Positions 44,237 through 53,640 of a DNA stretch of 64,000 bases are shown one piece after another. The notes below the pieces were generated by a model. It saw only the letters and a list, made by a program, of their open reading frames with translations. It did no database searches and had not been told where the DNA came from. A program made the translations under genes and the position numbers. Within the stretch, counting starts at the first letter, position 1. Each line of letters begins with the position of its first letter. Source of the DNA: Candidatus Vesicomyosocius okutanii (GTDB taxonomy: Bacteria; Pseudomonadota; Gammaproteobacteria; PS1; Pseudothioglobaceae); assembly GCF_000010405.1 (NCBI RefSeq), contig NC_009465.1, positions 930,001-994,000 on the forward strand. Reading direction: 5' to 3'.

Positions 44237-44446
44237 AGTGGTTGATTTTATTGTATTTATACCGTTAAACGTTTACAATATCAACCCAAACCTCTCATTA
44301 ACTTGATACAATTGATGAAACCCATAAAACAACAACTCTTTCATATAAAAACTCAGCAAATGATAACTAACTACACCTATTATTTCTTAAACAATAATAT
44401 ACGCTCTATATTTTTATACGTGTAAATCACACTTTGTGCTTAAGCT
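44237..44446. other. Divergent intergenic region
   Basis: About 210 bases between the divergent copper ATPase gene and the secreted hypothetical. It must hold both promoters. A 36-codon plus-strand frame beginning MKPIKQQLFHIKTQQ near 44313 is present but has no recognised relative. Confidence 0.35.
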
Positions 44447-45118
44447 ATGAATAAATTATCCATACAACTTATCGTACTACTTAGTTTGTTATTCTTTAGC
44501 AATAAAAGTATCTCTGAGTCTCCAATTCATCTTTATAAACAATACTTAATTGGTACGCCAAGAGCTTATTTACAAAAATCACATCCATTAGAAGATTGTT
44601 CTGCTAAATACGAAAAAGGCACACTGTGTATGAAAAATCATTTATTAGCAGGTGAGAAAGCTGAAATTGCTTTCCGGTTTTTAAATGACAAACTTGTTTC
44701 TATTGTGCTGATAATGACACTAACTGACGTGAGTAAAATTAAGAAAATATTTTATGTATTAAAAACACAATTTGATTTAGTATTAATTGAAGATGGCTAC
44801 AATAAATTAGATATTATTCAAATTAATGCCAGCACTTTTAATAAACATGAATTTACTAAAATAATCGCTAATTTTGAGAATGAAGCCTACCAAAAGCACA
44901 ATATTAAATACACTTTTATCAGCAAGTATGAATTTATTACCCAATCACGTAAATCACGTAATTTTTCTGATATTTTTAAAAATGCACCAATGCGAATGCG
45001 CGCTGCAATTTATAGTATAGGTCGAAAAGATGAACAAGTGATTGGTACTATTAGTTTTATTGTGCCTGGAGTTACCCAATCTTATCTTGATCAAAATCCA
45101 ATTGTAGAGGATTTTTAA
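44447..45118 (+). CDS. Hypothetical exported protein
   Basis: A 223-residue protein I do not recognise. The N-terminus MNKLSIQLIVLLSLLFFSNK followed by SIS-ES is a Sec signal peptide with probable cleavage near residue 23. The mature part has two cysteines close together (DCSAKYEKGTLC) that could form a disulfide. No membrane helices follow, so a periplasmic location is likely. It is 9 bases upstream of glmU and probably shares its transcript. Confidence 0.7.
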   Translation: MNKLSIQLIVLLSLLFFSNKSISESPIHLYKQYLIGTPRAYLQKSHPLEDCSAKYEKGTLCMKNHLLAGEKAEIAFRFLNDKLVSIVLIMTLTDVSKIKKIFYVLKTQFDLVLIEDGYNKLDIIQINASTFNKHEFTKIIANFENEAYQKHNIKYTFISKYEFITQSRKSRNFSDIFKNAPMRMRAAIYSIGRKDEQVIGTISFIVPGVTQSYLDQNPIVEDF

Positions 45119-45127
45119 GTTGTCATT

Positions 45128-46477
45128 ATGAATAATATTCACGCTATTATTCTAGCAGCAGGCAAAGGTACACGCATGAATTCTACTAAACCAAAAGTTT
45201 TACAAATCTTATCAAATAACACTTTATTGGAACATGTACTATCTCAAGTTAAAACCTTGTGTAATAAAATTCATATAGCTTACGGCTTTGAAGGCAAGCA
45301 AGTACAACAAAAAATTAATAACCCTAGTATTAACTGGGTTAAACAAGTTAAACAATTAGGCACTGGACACGCCGTAGCACAAGTAATGCCGTACATTGAA
45401 GGTAATTCAATTTCACTCATACTATATGGTGATGTTCCACTAATTAAAAGATCCACATTGTACGATTTAATCAACAAGACACAACAAAGCGGTATTGCCT
45501 TATTATCTGTTATTTTAAATAACCCAACTGGCTATGGACGCATTATTCGTAATAATAAACAGATACAAGCCATTGTTGAACAAAAAGATGCAAGTAATAT
45601 GCAACTGAATATTAACGAAGTGAATACAGGAATCATGGCTATTAATTCACAATTATTAAAACAATATTTGAACGAAATTGACTCAAGAAACACCCAAGGT
45701 GAGCTGTATCTAACTGATATTATTGCTTGTGCGGCTGCTGATAAAAAAACTATTTCATCCATTATTAGCAAAAATAAATTTGAGGTATTAGGTGTAAATG
45801 ATAAAGTACAATTAGCAGAATTAGAACGTCTTTTCCAGAAAGATCAAGCAATACAATTTATGAAACAAGGACTTGGATTAAAAGATCCTACTAGATTTGA
45901 TTGCCGAGGCACATTAACCTTTGGACAGAATTGCGAAATTGACGTTAACACACTCATTAAAGGTAAAGTAGCACTTGGAAATAGCACTACAATTGAACCG
46001 AATTGTATTATAAAAAACACTATAATTGGTAATCATGTATCAATTTTTCCAAACTGCGTTATTGAAGATGCCGTTATTGGAGAAGGTGTTACTATCGGAC
46101 CATTTGTACATATTCGCCCACAAACCCATATCCAAACCCATGCTAAAATTGGTAATTTTGTTGAAATTAAAAAATCAACCATTGGTAAAAATACCAAGAT
46201 TTCCCATCTTAGCTATGTGGGTGATTCTACTATTGGAAAAAATGTTAATATTGGTGCAGGTGTTATTACTTGTAATTATGATGGTGTCAACAAACATCAA
46301 ACTATAATTGCTGATGGTGCATTCATTGGTTCTGACTCTCAGCTAATTGCACCCATCAAAATTGGTAAAAATGCTAAAATTGGTGCAGGCTCTACCATCA
46401 CAAAATCAGTATCTGAAAATCAGTTAAGTGTAAGCCGTACTAAACAAAAAAACCTAAAATACCGTTCTAAAAAATAA
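45128..46477 (+). CDS. glmU: Bifunctional GlmU: glucosamine-1-phosphate acetyltransferase/UDP-GlcNAc pyrophosphorylase
   Basis: Makes UDP-GlcNAc for peptidoglycan and lipid A. The 449-residue product has the nucleotidyltransferase motif LAAGKGTRM at 9-17, LYGDVPLI, and a C-terminal left-handed beta-helix of hexapeptide repeats (for example IGNHVSIFPNCVIEDAVIGE-type segments) with HLSYVGDSTIGKNVNIG. In many gammaproteobacteria glmU follows atpC; here it is about 12 kb away. glmS is not adjacent. Confidence 0.97.
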   Translation: MNNIHAIILAAGKGTRMNSTKPKVLQILSNNTLLEHVLSQVKTLCNKIHIAYGFEGKQVQQKINNPSINWVKQVKQLGTGHAVAQVMPYIEGNSISLILYGDVPLIKRSTLYDLINKTQQSGIALLSVILNNPTGYGRIIRNNKQIQAIVEQKDASNMQLNINEVNTGIMAINSQLLKQYLNEIDSRNTQGELYLTDIIACAAADKKTISSIISKNKFEVLGVNDKVQLAELERLFQKDQAIQFMKQGLGLKDPTRFDCRGTLTFGQNCEIDVNTLIKGKVALGNSTTIEPNCIIKNTIIGNHVSIFPNCVIEDAVIGEGVTIGPFVHIRPQTHIQTHAKIGNFVEIKKSTIGKNTKISHLSYVGDSTIGKNVNIGAGVITCNYDGVNKHQTIIADGAFIGSDSQLIAPIKIGKNAKIGAGSTITKSVSENQLSVSRTKQKNLKYRSKK

Positions 46478-47042
46478 ATTCACTTCCTTGTAATGTTTGA
46501 TGATTAACAGTTTCTATTATTTTACTGGACACTAATTACCATCATAATATCCATTTGTCAAGTCCACCAATAATTTGTATCTACACAATTGGTATTATTT
46601 TACCTGCTATTTACAGCATTACAAATAAAATTCACTTTATTTATTCTACTTATCCACCTTTTTGTTTAGTATTACTACAATACTATAAATCAGTTTAAAT
46701 TCACATCAAATCAAAAGTTATTGTTATGTTATACGTATTAAAAACACCTTATTTATGGAAAACATAGCGATATACCTTAAAAATTAAACACTCACCAAAA
46801 AAATAAAAACGCTTTCCAACTATAAAGTTAACCATAAAAGACTCATAAAAGATAATTATAATGATAAGAAATGCTTAGATTGGTCTTTATACTACAATAA
46901 TTTCTCTGAAAGAAATCTTCAGGAAAATAATCTAATACTTGTAAAGTAAATTTTTTAAAATTTAATATAGTATTTACAAAAAAAAAGATATAAATTAATC
47001 TTATTCAAAAGAATTTTTTATAAATCTTTTAACTCATATTTA
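46478..47042. other. Gap between glmU and trpB with coding-like relics
   Basis: No intact gene in 565 bases. On the plus strand 46510-46690 has two alternating frames rich in Leu, Ile and Phe (for example FLLFYWTLITIIISI), and 46795-46950 has an open stretch ending SLYYNNFSERNLQENNLILVK. These could be fragments of one decayed membrane-associated protein, but I cannot name it and the second stretch also reads plausibly on the other strand. Confidence 0.35.
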
Positions 47043-48248
47043 TTAACATTCAATACCTTCAATTTGTGCAATAGTGTGGATATCCTTATCACCACGACCA
47101 GAAAGGTTAATAATAATACTTTTATTTTTACCTAATTTTTTTGCAAGCTTGATACCATAAGCCACAGCGTGGGAAGATTCTAATGCTGGTAAAATACCCT
47201 CAATTTTAGTAAGTATATGAAATGCTTCTAATGCTTCTTTATCAGTAATCGCCATATATTGTGCACGGCCACTATCTTTTAAATACGCATGTTCAGGCCC
47301 AACCCCTGGATAGTCAAGACCTGCTGCAATTGAATGCCCCTCAATAATTTGCCCATTCTCATCTCCCATTAAATAAGTTCGATTACCATGTAACACACCC
47401 ACATTACCTGCACAAAGTGGGGCAGCATGTGCACTTGGACCTTTTTCCAAGCCATGTCCTGCTGCTTCAACACCATAAATCTCAACTGAAACGTTATCAA
47501 TAAATGCATAGAATAAACCAATCGCATTTGAACCACCACCCACACAAGCCACCAAAGCATCTGGTAAACCACCTACCTGATCATGAAATTGTGCTTTTGC
47601 TTCTTTACCAATAATACTTTGAAAATCTCGCACCATCATTGGATAAGGATGTGGACCCGCTATTGTGCCAATAATATAAAACGTATCATCAATATTCTTC
47701 ACCCAGTCACGCATTGCTTCATTAAGAGAGTCTTTAAGTGTTTTTGAACCTGAAGTAACTGGAATAACCTTAGCGCCTAATAACTTCATTCGAAATACAT
47801 TCAGAGATTGTCGAGCTACATCTACCTCACCCATATAAACCACACACTCCAAGCCTAAACGCGCTGCAACCGTTGCCGTTGCTACCCCGTGCTGACCAGC
47901 ACCTGTTTCAGCAATAATACGTGTTTTCCCCATACGCTTAGCAAGTAATGCTTGACCAATAGTATTATTAATTTTATGCGAACCTGTATGATTTAAATCT
48001 TCACGTTTAAGATAGATTTGAGCTCCTCTCAACTTTTTGCTTAAATTTTTCGCATAATAAAGTGGCGTTTCACGACCAGCATAATGCTTTAAATCCTGCT
48101 CAAATTCACAAATAAATTTAGAATCATTTTTAAATCTAGCATAAGCATCTTTGAGTTCAAAAACAGCTGTCATAAGCGTTTCCGCAATAAAAATACCACC
48201 ATACTTATCAAAATGACCATTATCATCTGGTAAATTATAATTACTCAT
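47043..48248 (-). CDS. trpB: Tryptophan synthase beta chain TrpB
   Basis: PLP enzyme condensing indole with serine. The 401-residue product has the PLP lysine Lys92 in HTGSHKINN, the AETGAGQHG loop and the phosphate cup [10 protein letters not shown]. It overlaps trpF by 4 bases, the conserved trpF-trpB pair. trpA, normally next, is 7 kb away on the same strand. Confidence 0.97.
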   Translation of the reverse strand: MSNYNLPDDNGHFDKYGGIFIAETLMTAVFELKDAYARFKNDSKFICEFEQDLKHYAGRETPLYYAKNLSKKLRGAQIYLKREDLNHTGSHKINNTIGQALLAKRMGKTRIIAETGAGQHGVATATVAARLGLECVVYMGEVDVARQSLNVFRMKLLGAKVIPVTSGSKTLKDSLNEAMRDWVKNIDDTFYIIGTIAGPHPYPMMVRDFQSIIGKEAKAQFHDQVGGLPDALVACVGGGSNAIGLFYAFIDNVSVEIYGVEAAGHGLEKGPSAHAAPLCAGNVGVLHGNRTYLMGDENGQIIEGHSIAAGLDYPGVGPEHAYLKDSGRAQYMAITDKEALEAFHILTKIEGILPALESSHAVAYGIKLAKKLGKNKSIIINLSGRGDKDIHTIAQIEGIEC

Positions 48249-48853
48249 AAGTTTGCCTTCTGAATAAATTGTTTAATCTTATTAATATCTTTAATTCCTT
48301 TTTCACTTTCAACGCCGCTTGACACATCAACCGCATAAGGATGTACTTGATTAATAGCATTATCTACCGTATTAGAATTGAGACCGCCTGCTAAGATAAT
48401 AGGTAGATTAATATCAACCCTGGCCAAGCGCCAATCAAAATTCTCACCTGTACCCCCATAAATATCTTTGTTGAATACATCTAACAATAAACCACTAGCC
48501 TGGTGATACTCATCTGCCATTTTTTTGATATTAGTCTGCACATTCATATGAAGCGCCTTAATAAATGGCATAGTATATTGAGCACATTCATGTGCTGGTT
48601 CATCTCCATGAAATTGTAACGTATCTAATGGTACTTTACATAACACCTTATCAATAAAATTAGAATCAGAATTCACGAACAATCCCACACGATTCACAAA
48701 TGGTGGCAACACATTCACAATATCAATCGCAGTTCCAACATTCACATAACGTGGGGATTTGTCATAAAATACCAAACCAATCGCATCAATATCAAGCATG
48801 GCAGCTTGATTAGCATTATCTACACTAGTAAATCCACAAATCTTAATCCTCAT
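48245..48853 (-). CDS. trpF: Phosphoribosylanthranilate isomerase TrpF
   Basis: Isomerises phosphoribosylanthranilate to CdRP in tryptophan synthesis. The 202-residue TIM barrel has catalytic Cys6 in IKICGF, the Asp in [20 protein letters not shown] and the phosphate loop [10 protein letters not shown] with DVSSGVE. It overlaps trpB by 4 bases, and its start adjoins the stop of an upstream hypothetical gene. Confidence 0.96.
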   Translation of the reverse strand: MRIKICGFTSVDNANQAAMLDIDAIGLVFYDKSPRYVNVGTAIDIVNVLPPFVNRVGLFVNSDSNFIDKVLCKVPLDTLQFHGDEPAHECAQYTMPFIKALHMNVQTNIKKMADEYHQASGLLLDVFNKDIYGGTGENFDWRLARVDINLPIILAGGLNSNTVDNAINQVHPYAVDVSSGVESEKGIKDINKIKQFIQKANL

Positions 48854-49561
48854 CTACTTACCATCAATATCTAATTTTGTCTTGATCTTATCTCTATCAA
48901 TCCACCAATCATCAACTACTAGTTGATCAATAGCGCCTGAAAGTTTTCTCAAAAACACCTCTGGCTGGTCTAGCTGTAAAGTTTTACACCATAAATCAAA
49001 AGTTGACTGATCAGTTACATGAGAATGCTTATCTGCAACAGATGCCATCATTTGTGATGAGAAAAAAGTTAAATCGTCATCCAAACCACAACGCATAGAA
49101 GTAATATAATGCGCTGTTGTAGCAGCAATAGCACAAATATCTGCCTCTTTTGGTGACTCATCAACCAAATGTTGTAACATCGCAACACTTAATTCTGGGT
49201 TAATTGGAAAAGTAACGCCTAACCACAAAGCATGACCTAATGCCTTTAAAGCTTTTGGTTCTTCAGATAAAAACATAACATCACAAGCCTCAACTGCTAG
49301 CTCCCAAAGCTCATTATCCCTTGCAATATCAAAGGCAATAAATGCTTTTTCCCAAGCATCTAAACCCTTATAAAGCTCAACTTGAATTCTACCGATTTCT
49401 AATAAATTATTAATTTTCTCTTCAACAGGAGTATCATCAGTTTGCACCTGAATTTTCTTCTCAAAAAACTTAAGTCTAGATTTAAGTTGTTCCTCATTGA
49501 CGTATAAATCTTCACCATCTTCAGCATCAAAGATTTGTTGTTTATTTAAATACTTTCCCAT
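48854..49561 (-). CDS. Hypothetical soluble protein
   Basis: A 235-residue acidic protein I do not recognise. I chose the ATG at 49561 (MGKYLNKQQIFDAEDGED) because the frame upstream to 49606 overlaps the preceding small gene and lacks family character. The protein is predicted mostly alpha-helical, with repeated Leu/Ala-rich helices that suggest a TPR- or HEAT-like scaffold, and ends with VVDDWWIDRDKIKTKL. It adjoins trpF without a gap, but nothing ties it to tryptophan synthesis. Confidence 0.65.
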   Translation of the reverse strand: MGKYLNKQQIFDAEDGEDLYVNEEQLKSRLKFFEKKIQVQTDDTPVEEKINNLLEIGRIQVELYKGLDAWEKAFIAFDIARDNELWELAVEACDVMFLSEEPKALKALGHALWLGVTFPINPELSVAMLQHLVDESPKEADICAIAATTAHYITSMRCGLDDDLTFFSSQMMASVADKHSHVTDQSTFDLWCKTLQLDQPEVFLRKLSGAIDQLVVDDWWIDRDKIKTKLDIDGK

Positions 49562-49572
49562 CCAGATGCTTC

Positions 49573-49755
49573 TTAATAAAAAGAAGCTTCTAAGCGATCT
49601 TCCCAATTATTAGGAACATCAATATAATCAGGTTTCACGTCCATCCTAAAAAACAATTCATCAGACCCTTTAGACACTTCTCCTAAAACAACAACCAATT
49701 CCTCAAAATTATCCACCTCTGGATTAGAAATAATAACTTCACTTAATAATAACAT
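49573..49755 (-). CDS. Small hypothetical protein
   Basis: A 60-residue acidic protein, MLLLSEVIISNPEVDNFEEL to NNWEDRLEASFY, with no recognised domain. It lies 11 bases upstream of the 235-residue hypothetical on the same strand, so the two probably work or are expressed together. Codon choice and lack of interruption in a heavily eroding genome support a real gene. Confidence 0.55.
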   Translation of the reverse strand: MLLLSEVIISNPEVDNFEELVVVLGEVSKGSDELFFRMDVKPDYIDVPNNWEDRLEASFY

Positions 49756-50323
49756 AATCTTTCAGAGAGAAAAAATTTAATATTTTACACTTGTATGACT
49801 TGATATATATTAACCTAATTTGCAACTTTTTTAATATCAAATAAAGTTGTTCATCTTACTCATACCACTCCGTATACTATATTTTTTTCATCCTTCATCA
49901 ATTAAGATATTCTTTATACCACTAAAACCTATTTTTCTCCATAATTAAATCTTAATCAAAAAATAAGTTTATTTAATACTATTTTTTTTGTTGACAATTA
50001 CTAATTTCAAAACCCTTATTAAAACTTCTAACACTCTTATATCAATAATCATATCATTGGCTCCCATAATTTCTTATAAACACTTTTTCAATAAATTCTA
50101 ATAACCTAATATCTATTAATTTTAATGTTCTTGAATATTTTACTAATTTTAAAAAAGTTTTAGTAAATTTTTTAATTGATTTAAAATTTTTAAGAAAACC
50201 CTAAATTATTTTATCTATATAGCTATTTACAAATAGGATTCATATTAATTTCCTTTTATAAGACCCGCTAAAACTAAAAAATAGATCAACCTCAGTAATT
50301 AAATTGATAAATTTTTCATTACA
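49756..50323. other. Gap downstream of topA
   Basis: No intact gene in 568 very AT-rich bases. On the minus strand AAAAGGAAATTAATATG (ATG at 50243) looks like a real ribosome binding site and start, but the frame closes after six codons. A 46-codon open stretch follows in another frame (including FLKNFKSIKKFTKTFLKLVK). This may be the relic of a gene once downstream of topA. Confidence 0.35.
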
Positions 50324-52657
50324 CTAGCTATTTTTAGTAACTTCTTTCTTAACTATCTTCTTTTTTAGTTTCAGTTTGCCAGAAATAGCTTTTTTACATT
50401 CTTCAAGGGTTAAATTTGCTATAGGTTTATCGCCAAAAACTTTCTTGATAGTAATATTTTTTTGGCCCTTGCCTTTCTTTTTTCCATTCCAAATATAAGG
50501 ACCAAAACGACCATTAAGGAGTTGTATATCAGAACCATCAAATATTTTTATAATACGTTCAGAGTCGAATTTTTCTTTGATTTTAATAAGTTCTAATGCT
50601 TTTTCTAGGCTGACTTCTTCTGGAATATCTTCTTTAAGCGAAACGTATTTTTTACCATATTGAATGTAGGGACCGAAACGACCGTAATTAGCTTTAATAG
50701 TGCCAAAATTATCAGTTTCACCAAGGTGACGAGGCATATTAAACAATTCTAAAGCTTCATCAAGAGTGATGCTTTCAATATCTAATAAACCTCTAAACGA
50801 GGCAAAGGTTGGTTTATCTTTATCGTCTGTATGTCCAATCTGGACAAAAGCACCATATCTACCAACACGCACGCTAACGGGTTTGTCACTTTTTGGATCC
50901 ACTCCAAGATTACGCATGCTGTGGATTTCTTCTCTAGAAATATTAACAGCATCTTCTATTTTTTGATGAAAAGGGATATAAAAATTCTTAACCACGCCTT
51001 GCCACGAAATATTTTGTGTAGCTATAGTATCAAAATCACTTTCAAGTTTAGCAGTAAATTTATAATCAATAATATTATTAAAATATTTAACTAAAAAATC
51101 AGTAAGTAAATAAGCAATATTAGTTGGAAATAATTTATTCTTTTCACCGCTTATTACTTCGCTTGGTTGTGACTGAATGACTTGATTGTCTTTAATTTCA
51201 ATCAGTTGATACTCACGTTCCACACCTCTTCCATTTTTTTTTGTAACATAATTTCTATCTTGCACTGTAGATACCATAGTAGAATATGTTGAGGGTCTGC
51301 CAATACCCATTTCTTCAATTTTTTTCACCAATGAAGCTTCGGTATAACGTGGTTTAGCACGAGAGAAGCTCTCTCTAGCTTTAAAATTAACTAAATTTAA
51401 TGCATTACCTTTGTTTAACCTTGGTAATAATTTATCTTCTGACAAGAGATAATCATAAATCCTTAAAAACCCTGGAAATACCAATACTTCTCCATTCGCT
51501 ATAAATATTTCATCAAGCCCTTCAATATTAATTTTTATTTTAGTTTTTTGTAACTGAGCATCGCTCATTTGACAAGACAAAGTACGTTTGTAAATAAGGA
51601 TATATAATTTAGCAGCTTGCTCTTCAATATCAAAAATATTAGACCTGGTTAAATCAGTTGGACGAATCGCCTCATGTGCTTCCTGTGCCCTGGATTCTTT
51701 AGACTTATATCGTCTTGTGTTATGATATTCACTACCAAATTCTCTTACAATAATTTTGTGAACTGCCTCAATTGCAGTTTCTGATAGAATAAATGAGTCA
51801 GTTCGCATATAAGTAATAAAACCCTTACGATATAAATTTTGTGCCAAGATCATGGTTTGTTTAACTGAGAAGCCTAATTTTTGAAAGGCTTCTTGTTGTA
51901 AGGTTGAAGTAATAAAAGGGGGTTTAGGAGAACGTTTAAAGGGTTTTTTTTCAATTGATGTAATAGTTAAGTTAGCCAATAAAAGTATATTAGCAAAGGC
52001 TAATACTTGCTTTTTAGATTTAAACTCTTTGCTCAATTTAACCTTAAATATCTCACCGCTTTCACTCGATAACTCTGCTTTGACTTTGTAAGTAGAATTA
52101 TCAATATGTTTGCTAATTTCTCGTTCTCTTTCTACCACAAGACGTACCACTGGAGATTGCACCCTACCAGCAGAACGTGCACCAGAAATCTTTCGCCATA
52201 AAATAGGGGATATTTCAAAACCTACTAATCTATCAATAATACGACGTGCTTGTTGAGCATCTACAAGTCGATAGTTAACTATTCTAGGCTCTGAAATAGC
52301 ATGAGTAATTGCATTTTTGGTAATTTCATGGAAAACAATTCTTGGAGTGTCTTTAGGCAAATTAAGTGCTTCTAATAAATGCCAAGCAATAGCTTCACCC
52401 TCACGATCTTCATCTGTTGCAAGATAGACTTTTTCTGCTACCTTTACAGCCTTACGTAAATCGGTAACTACCTTTTTCTTGTCTGCGGTGATTTCATAAG
52501 TAGGGGTAAAGTTATTATCAATATCTATACCCATATTTTTCTTAGGCATATCACGAATATGACCAATACTAGATTTAACGCTAAAGTCTTTACCTAAAAA
52601 TTTTTCAATAGTTTTGGCTTTGGTAGGAGACTCAACAATAACAAGATTTTTTGCCAT
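50324..52657 (-). CDS. topA: DNA topoisomerase I TopA
   Basis: Type IA topoisomerase relaxing negative supercoils. The 777-residue product has the Toprim domain with Glu9 and DEDREGEAIAW, and the active-site tyrosine Tyr283 in GFITYMRTDS. The C-terminal third lacks the cysteine zinc fingers of E. coli TopA and instead shows repeated GRYGAFVQIG, YGRFGPYIQYGKKY and NGRFGPYIWNGKKKG modules. The stop of smg overlaps its ATG by one base, giving the conserved smg-topA pair. Confidence 0.96.
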   Translation of the reverse strand: MAKNLVIVESPTKAKTIEKFLGKDFSVKSSIGHIRDMPKKNMGIDIDNNFTPTYEITADKKKVVTDLRKAVKVAEKVYLATDEDREGEAIAWHLLEALNLPKDTPRIVFHEITKNAITHAISEPRIVNYRLVDAQQARRIIDRLVGFEISPILWRKISGARSAGRVQSPVVRLVVEREREISKHIDNSTYKVKAELSSESGEIFKVKLSKEFKSKKQVLAFANILLLANLTITSIEKKPFKRSPKPPFITSTLQQEAFQKLGFSVKQTMILAQNLYRKGFITYMRTDSFILSETAIEAVHKIIVREFGSEYHNTRRYKSKESRAQEAHEAIRPTDLTRSNIFDIEEQAAKLYILIYKRTLSCQMSDAQLQKTKIKINIEGLDEIFIANGEVLVFPGFLRIYDYLLSEDKLLPRLNKGNALNLVNFKARESFSRAKPRYTEASLVKKIEEMGIGRPSTYSTMVSTVQDRNYVTKKNGRGVEREYQLIEIKDNQVIQSQPSEVISGEKNKLFPTNIAYLLTDFLVKYFNNIIDYKFTAKLESDFDTIATQNISWQGVVKNFYIPFHQKIEDAVNISREEIHSMRNLGVDPKSDKPVSVRVGRYGAFVQIGHTDDKDKPTFASFRGLLDIESITLDEALELFNMPRHLGETDNFGTIKANYGRFGPYIQYGKKYVSLKEDIPEEVSLEKALELIKIKEKFDSERIIKIFDGSDIQLLNGRFGPYIWNGKKKGKGQKNITIKKVFGDKPIANLTLEECKKAISGKLKLKKKIVKKEVTKNS

Positions 52658-53148
52658 TATTGAATGGTACGATTTTCATCAAGAAACACGATTGATTCTA
52701 GCCATTGTGTTGATGTTTCACCATCGACACTATTACCTAATACCATCATAACTACCCACTTAAGGTCTTCTAAAGAGATACTAGTATCACCCAATAACAT
52801 AATCTGATCAATAATCATTTCACGCTGATTACCATTTAGCTGACCAATATTTTCCATAAACAACAAAAATCCTCTAGATTTAGCATTGAGTTTTATTTTT
52901 TCAGTCTTAGTATAAATACGTATACTACCTTGATAAGTCGTCTTAAATGGCTTAATCTTGCCATCTTGAATGGTGGCTATCTTTTCTAGCCAACTAAGTG
53001 CTTTATCAATACGCATTGTGTCAAATCCGATGTCTGAAAGATGTGCTTTTAACTCAGTATTATCAATTTCATGAGTAGCATCTTGCTCTGCCTCTTCAAA
53101 AAGATAATCAAACATGTAAGTTAGAACATCAAGAATATTATTTGTCAT
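52657..53148 (-). CDS. smg: Smg/DUF494 family protein
   Basis: Small cytosolic protein of unknown function found between dprA and topA in many gammaproteobacteria. The 163-residue product starts MTNNILDVLTYMFDYLFEEA and contains DIGFDTMRIDKALSWLEKI and SIRIYTKTEKIKLNAKSRGFL, all typical of the family. It overlaps topA by one base. The dprA gene that normally precedes it survives here only as a pseudogene ending 11 bases upstream. Confidence 0.9.
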   Translation of the reverse strand: MTNNILDVLTYMFDYLFEEAEQDATHEIDNTELKAHLSDIGFDTMRIDKALSWLEKIATIQDGKIKPFKTTYQGSIRIYTKTEKIKLNAKSRGFLLFMENIGQLNGNQREMIIDQIMLLGDTSISLEDLKWVVMMVLGNSVDGETSTQWLESIVFLDENRTIQ

Positions 53149-53159
53149 AAAAATCTCAC

Positions 53160-53640
53160 TTAGTTAGTTACATAACCTAAATTAGTTAATTTAAACTACC
53201 TTATTTTTAGGCTTAAGGTAATCTACGAGCTAAGGTTCTTATTTATCAACCCTCACTACATCATAACTCAGACATTTTAATAGAATAGAGTCTATTTTGT
53301 CTACAATTTTTACATAAGCAAGCTCACGCCTTTAATAGGATTAGATAGTTTATCACCTTTCTTAATAAATTGATGATAGGTTATTGATCTGGATATTGAA
53401 AATACCTCTTTATCTTATATTAATAAATAATTTTTTAGTAATTATAGTACTACTTTTAATACTTACCACTACCAAAACTCAATTTACTGATATAACAATA
53501 CGATTACTAAGTAATGTGATTACTCGCTATAAGTAAAATATCAATAAACACGTTACATATTAAAATTTTAAATACTAAATATTTATACTTTACTGGATAA
53601 ATTATATCAAGCCAAATCACAAACTACAATCGTTCATCTA
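53160..53640 (-). pseudogene. dprA: Decayed dprA (DNA processing protein A)
   Basis: Directly upstream of smg, on the same strand, remnants of DprA can be read in alternating frames. From 53633: TIVVCDLA and NLSSK (the GTGLD/YPSKHK region). From 53505: NRIVISVN, stop, VLVVVSIKSSTIITKK (family RRNRIISGLS-LGVLVVEA-xxSGSLIT). From 53405: VFSISRSI then HQFIKKGDKL (family VFAIPGSI...GCHQLI). From 53310: KIDSILLKCLSYDVVRVDK. The end reads ITLSLK and FKLTNLGYVTN before the stop at 53160-53162. Several frameshifts and many stops rule out a functional product. The whole 1-kb gap is about the length of an intact dprA. Confidence 0.87.

Noticed and set aside
44313-44424. 36-codon plus-strand frame upstream of the exported hypothetical
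   Set aside because: Slight resemblance of its first residues to RpoN is not supported by the rest; no ribosome binding site.
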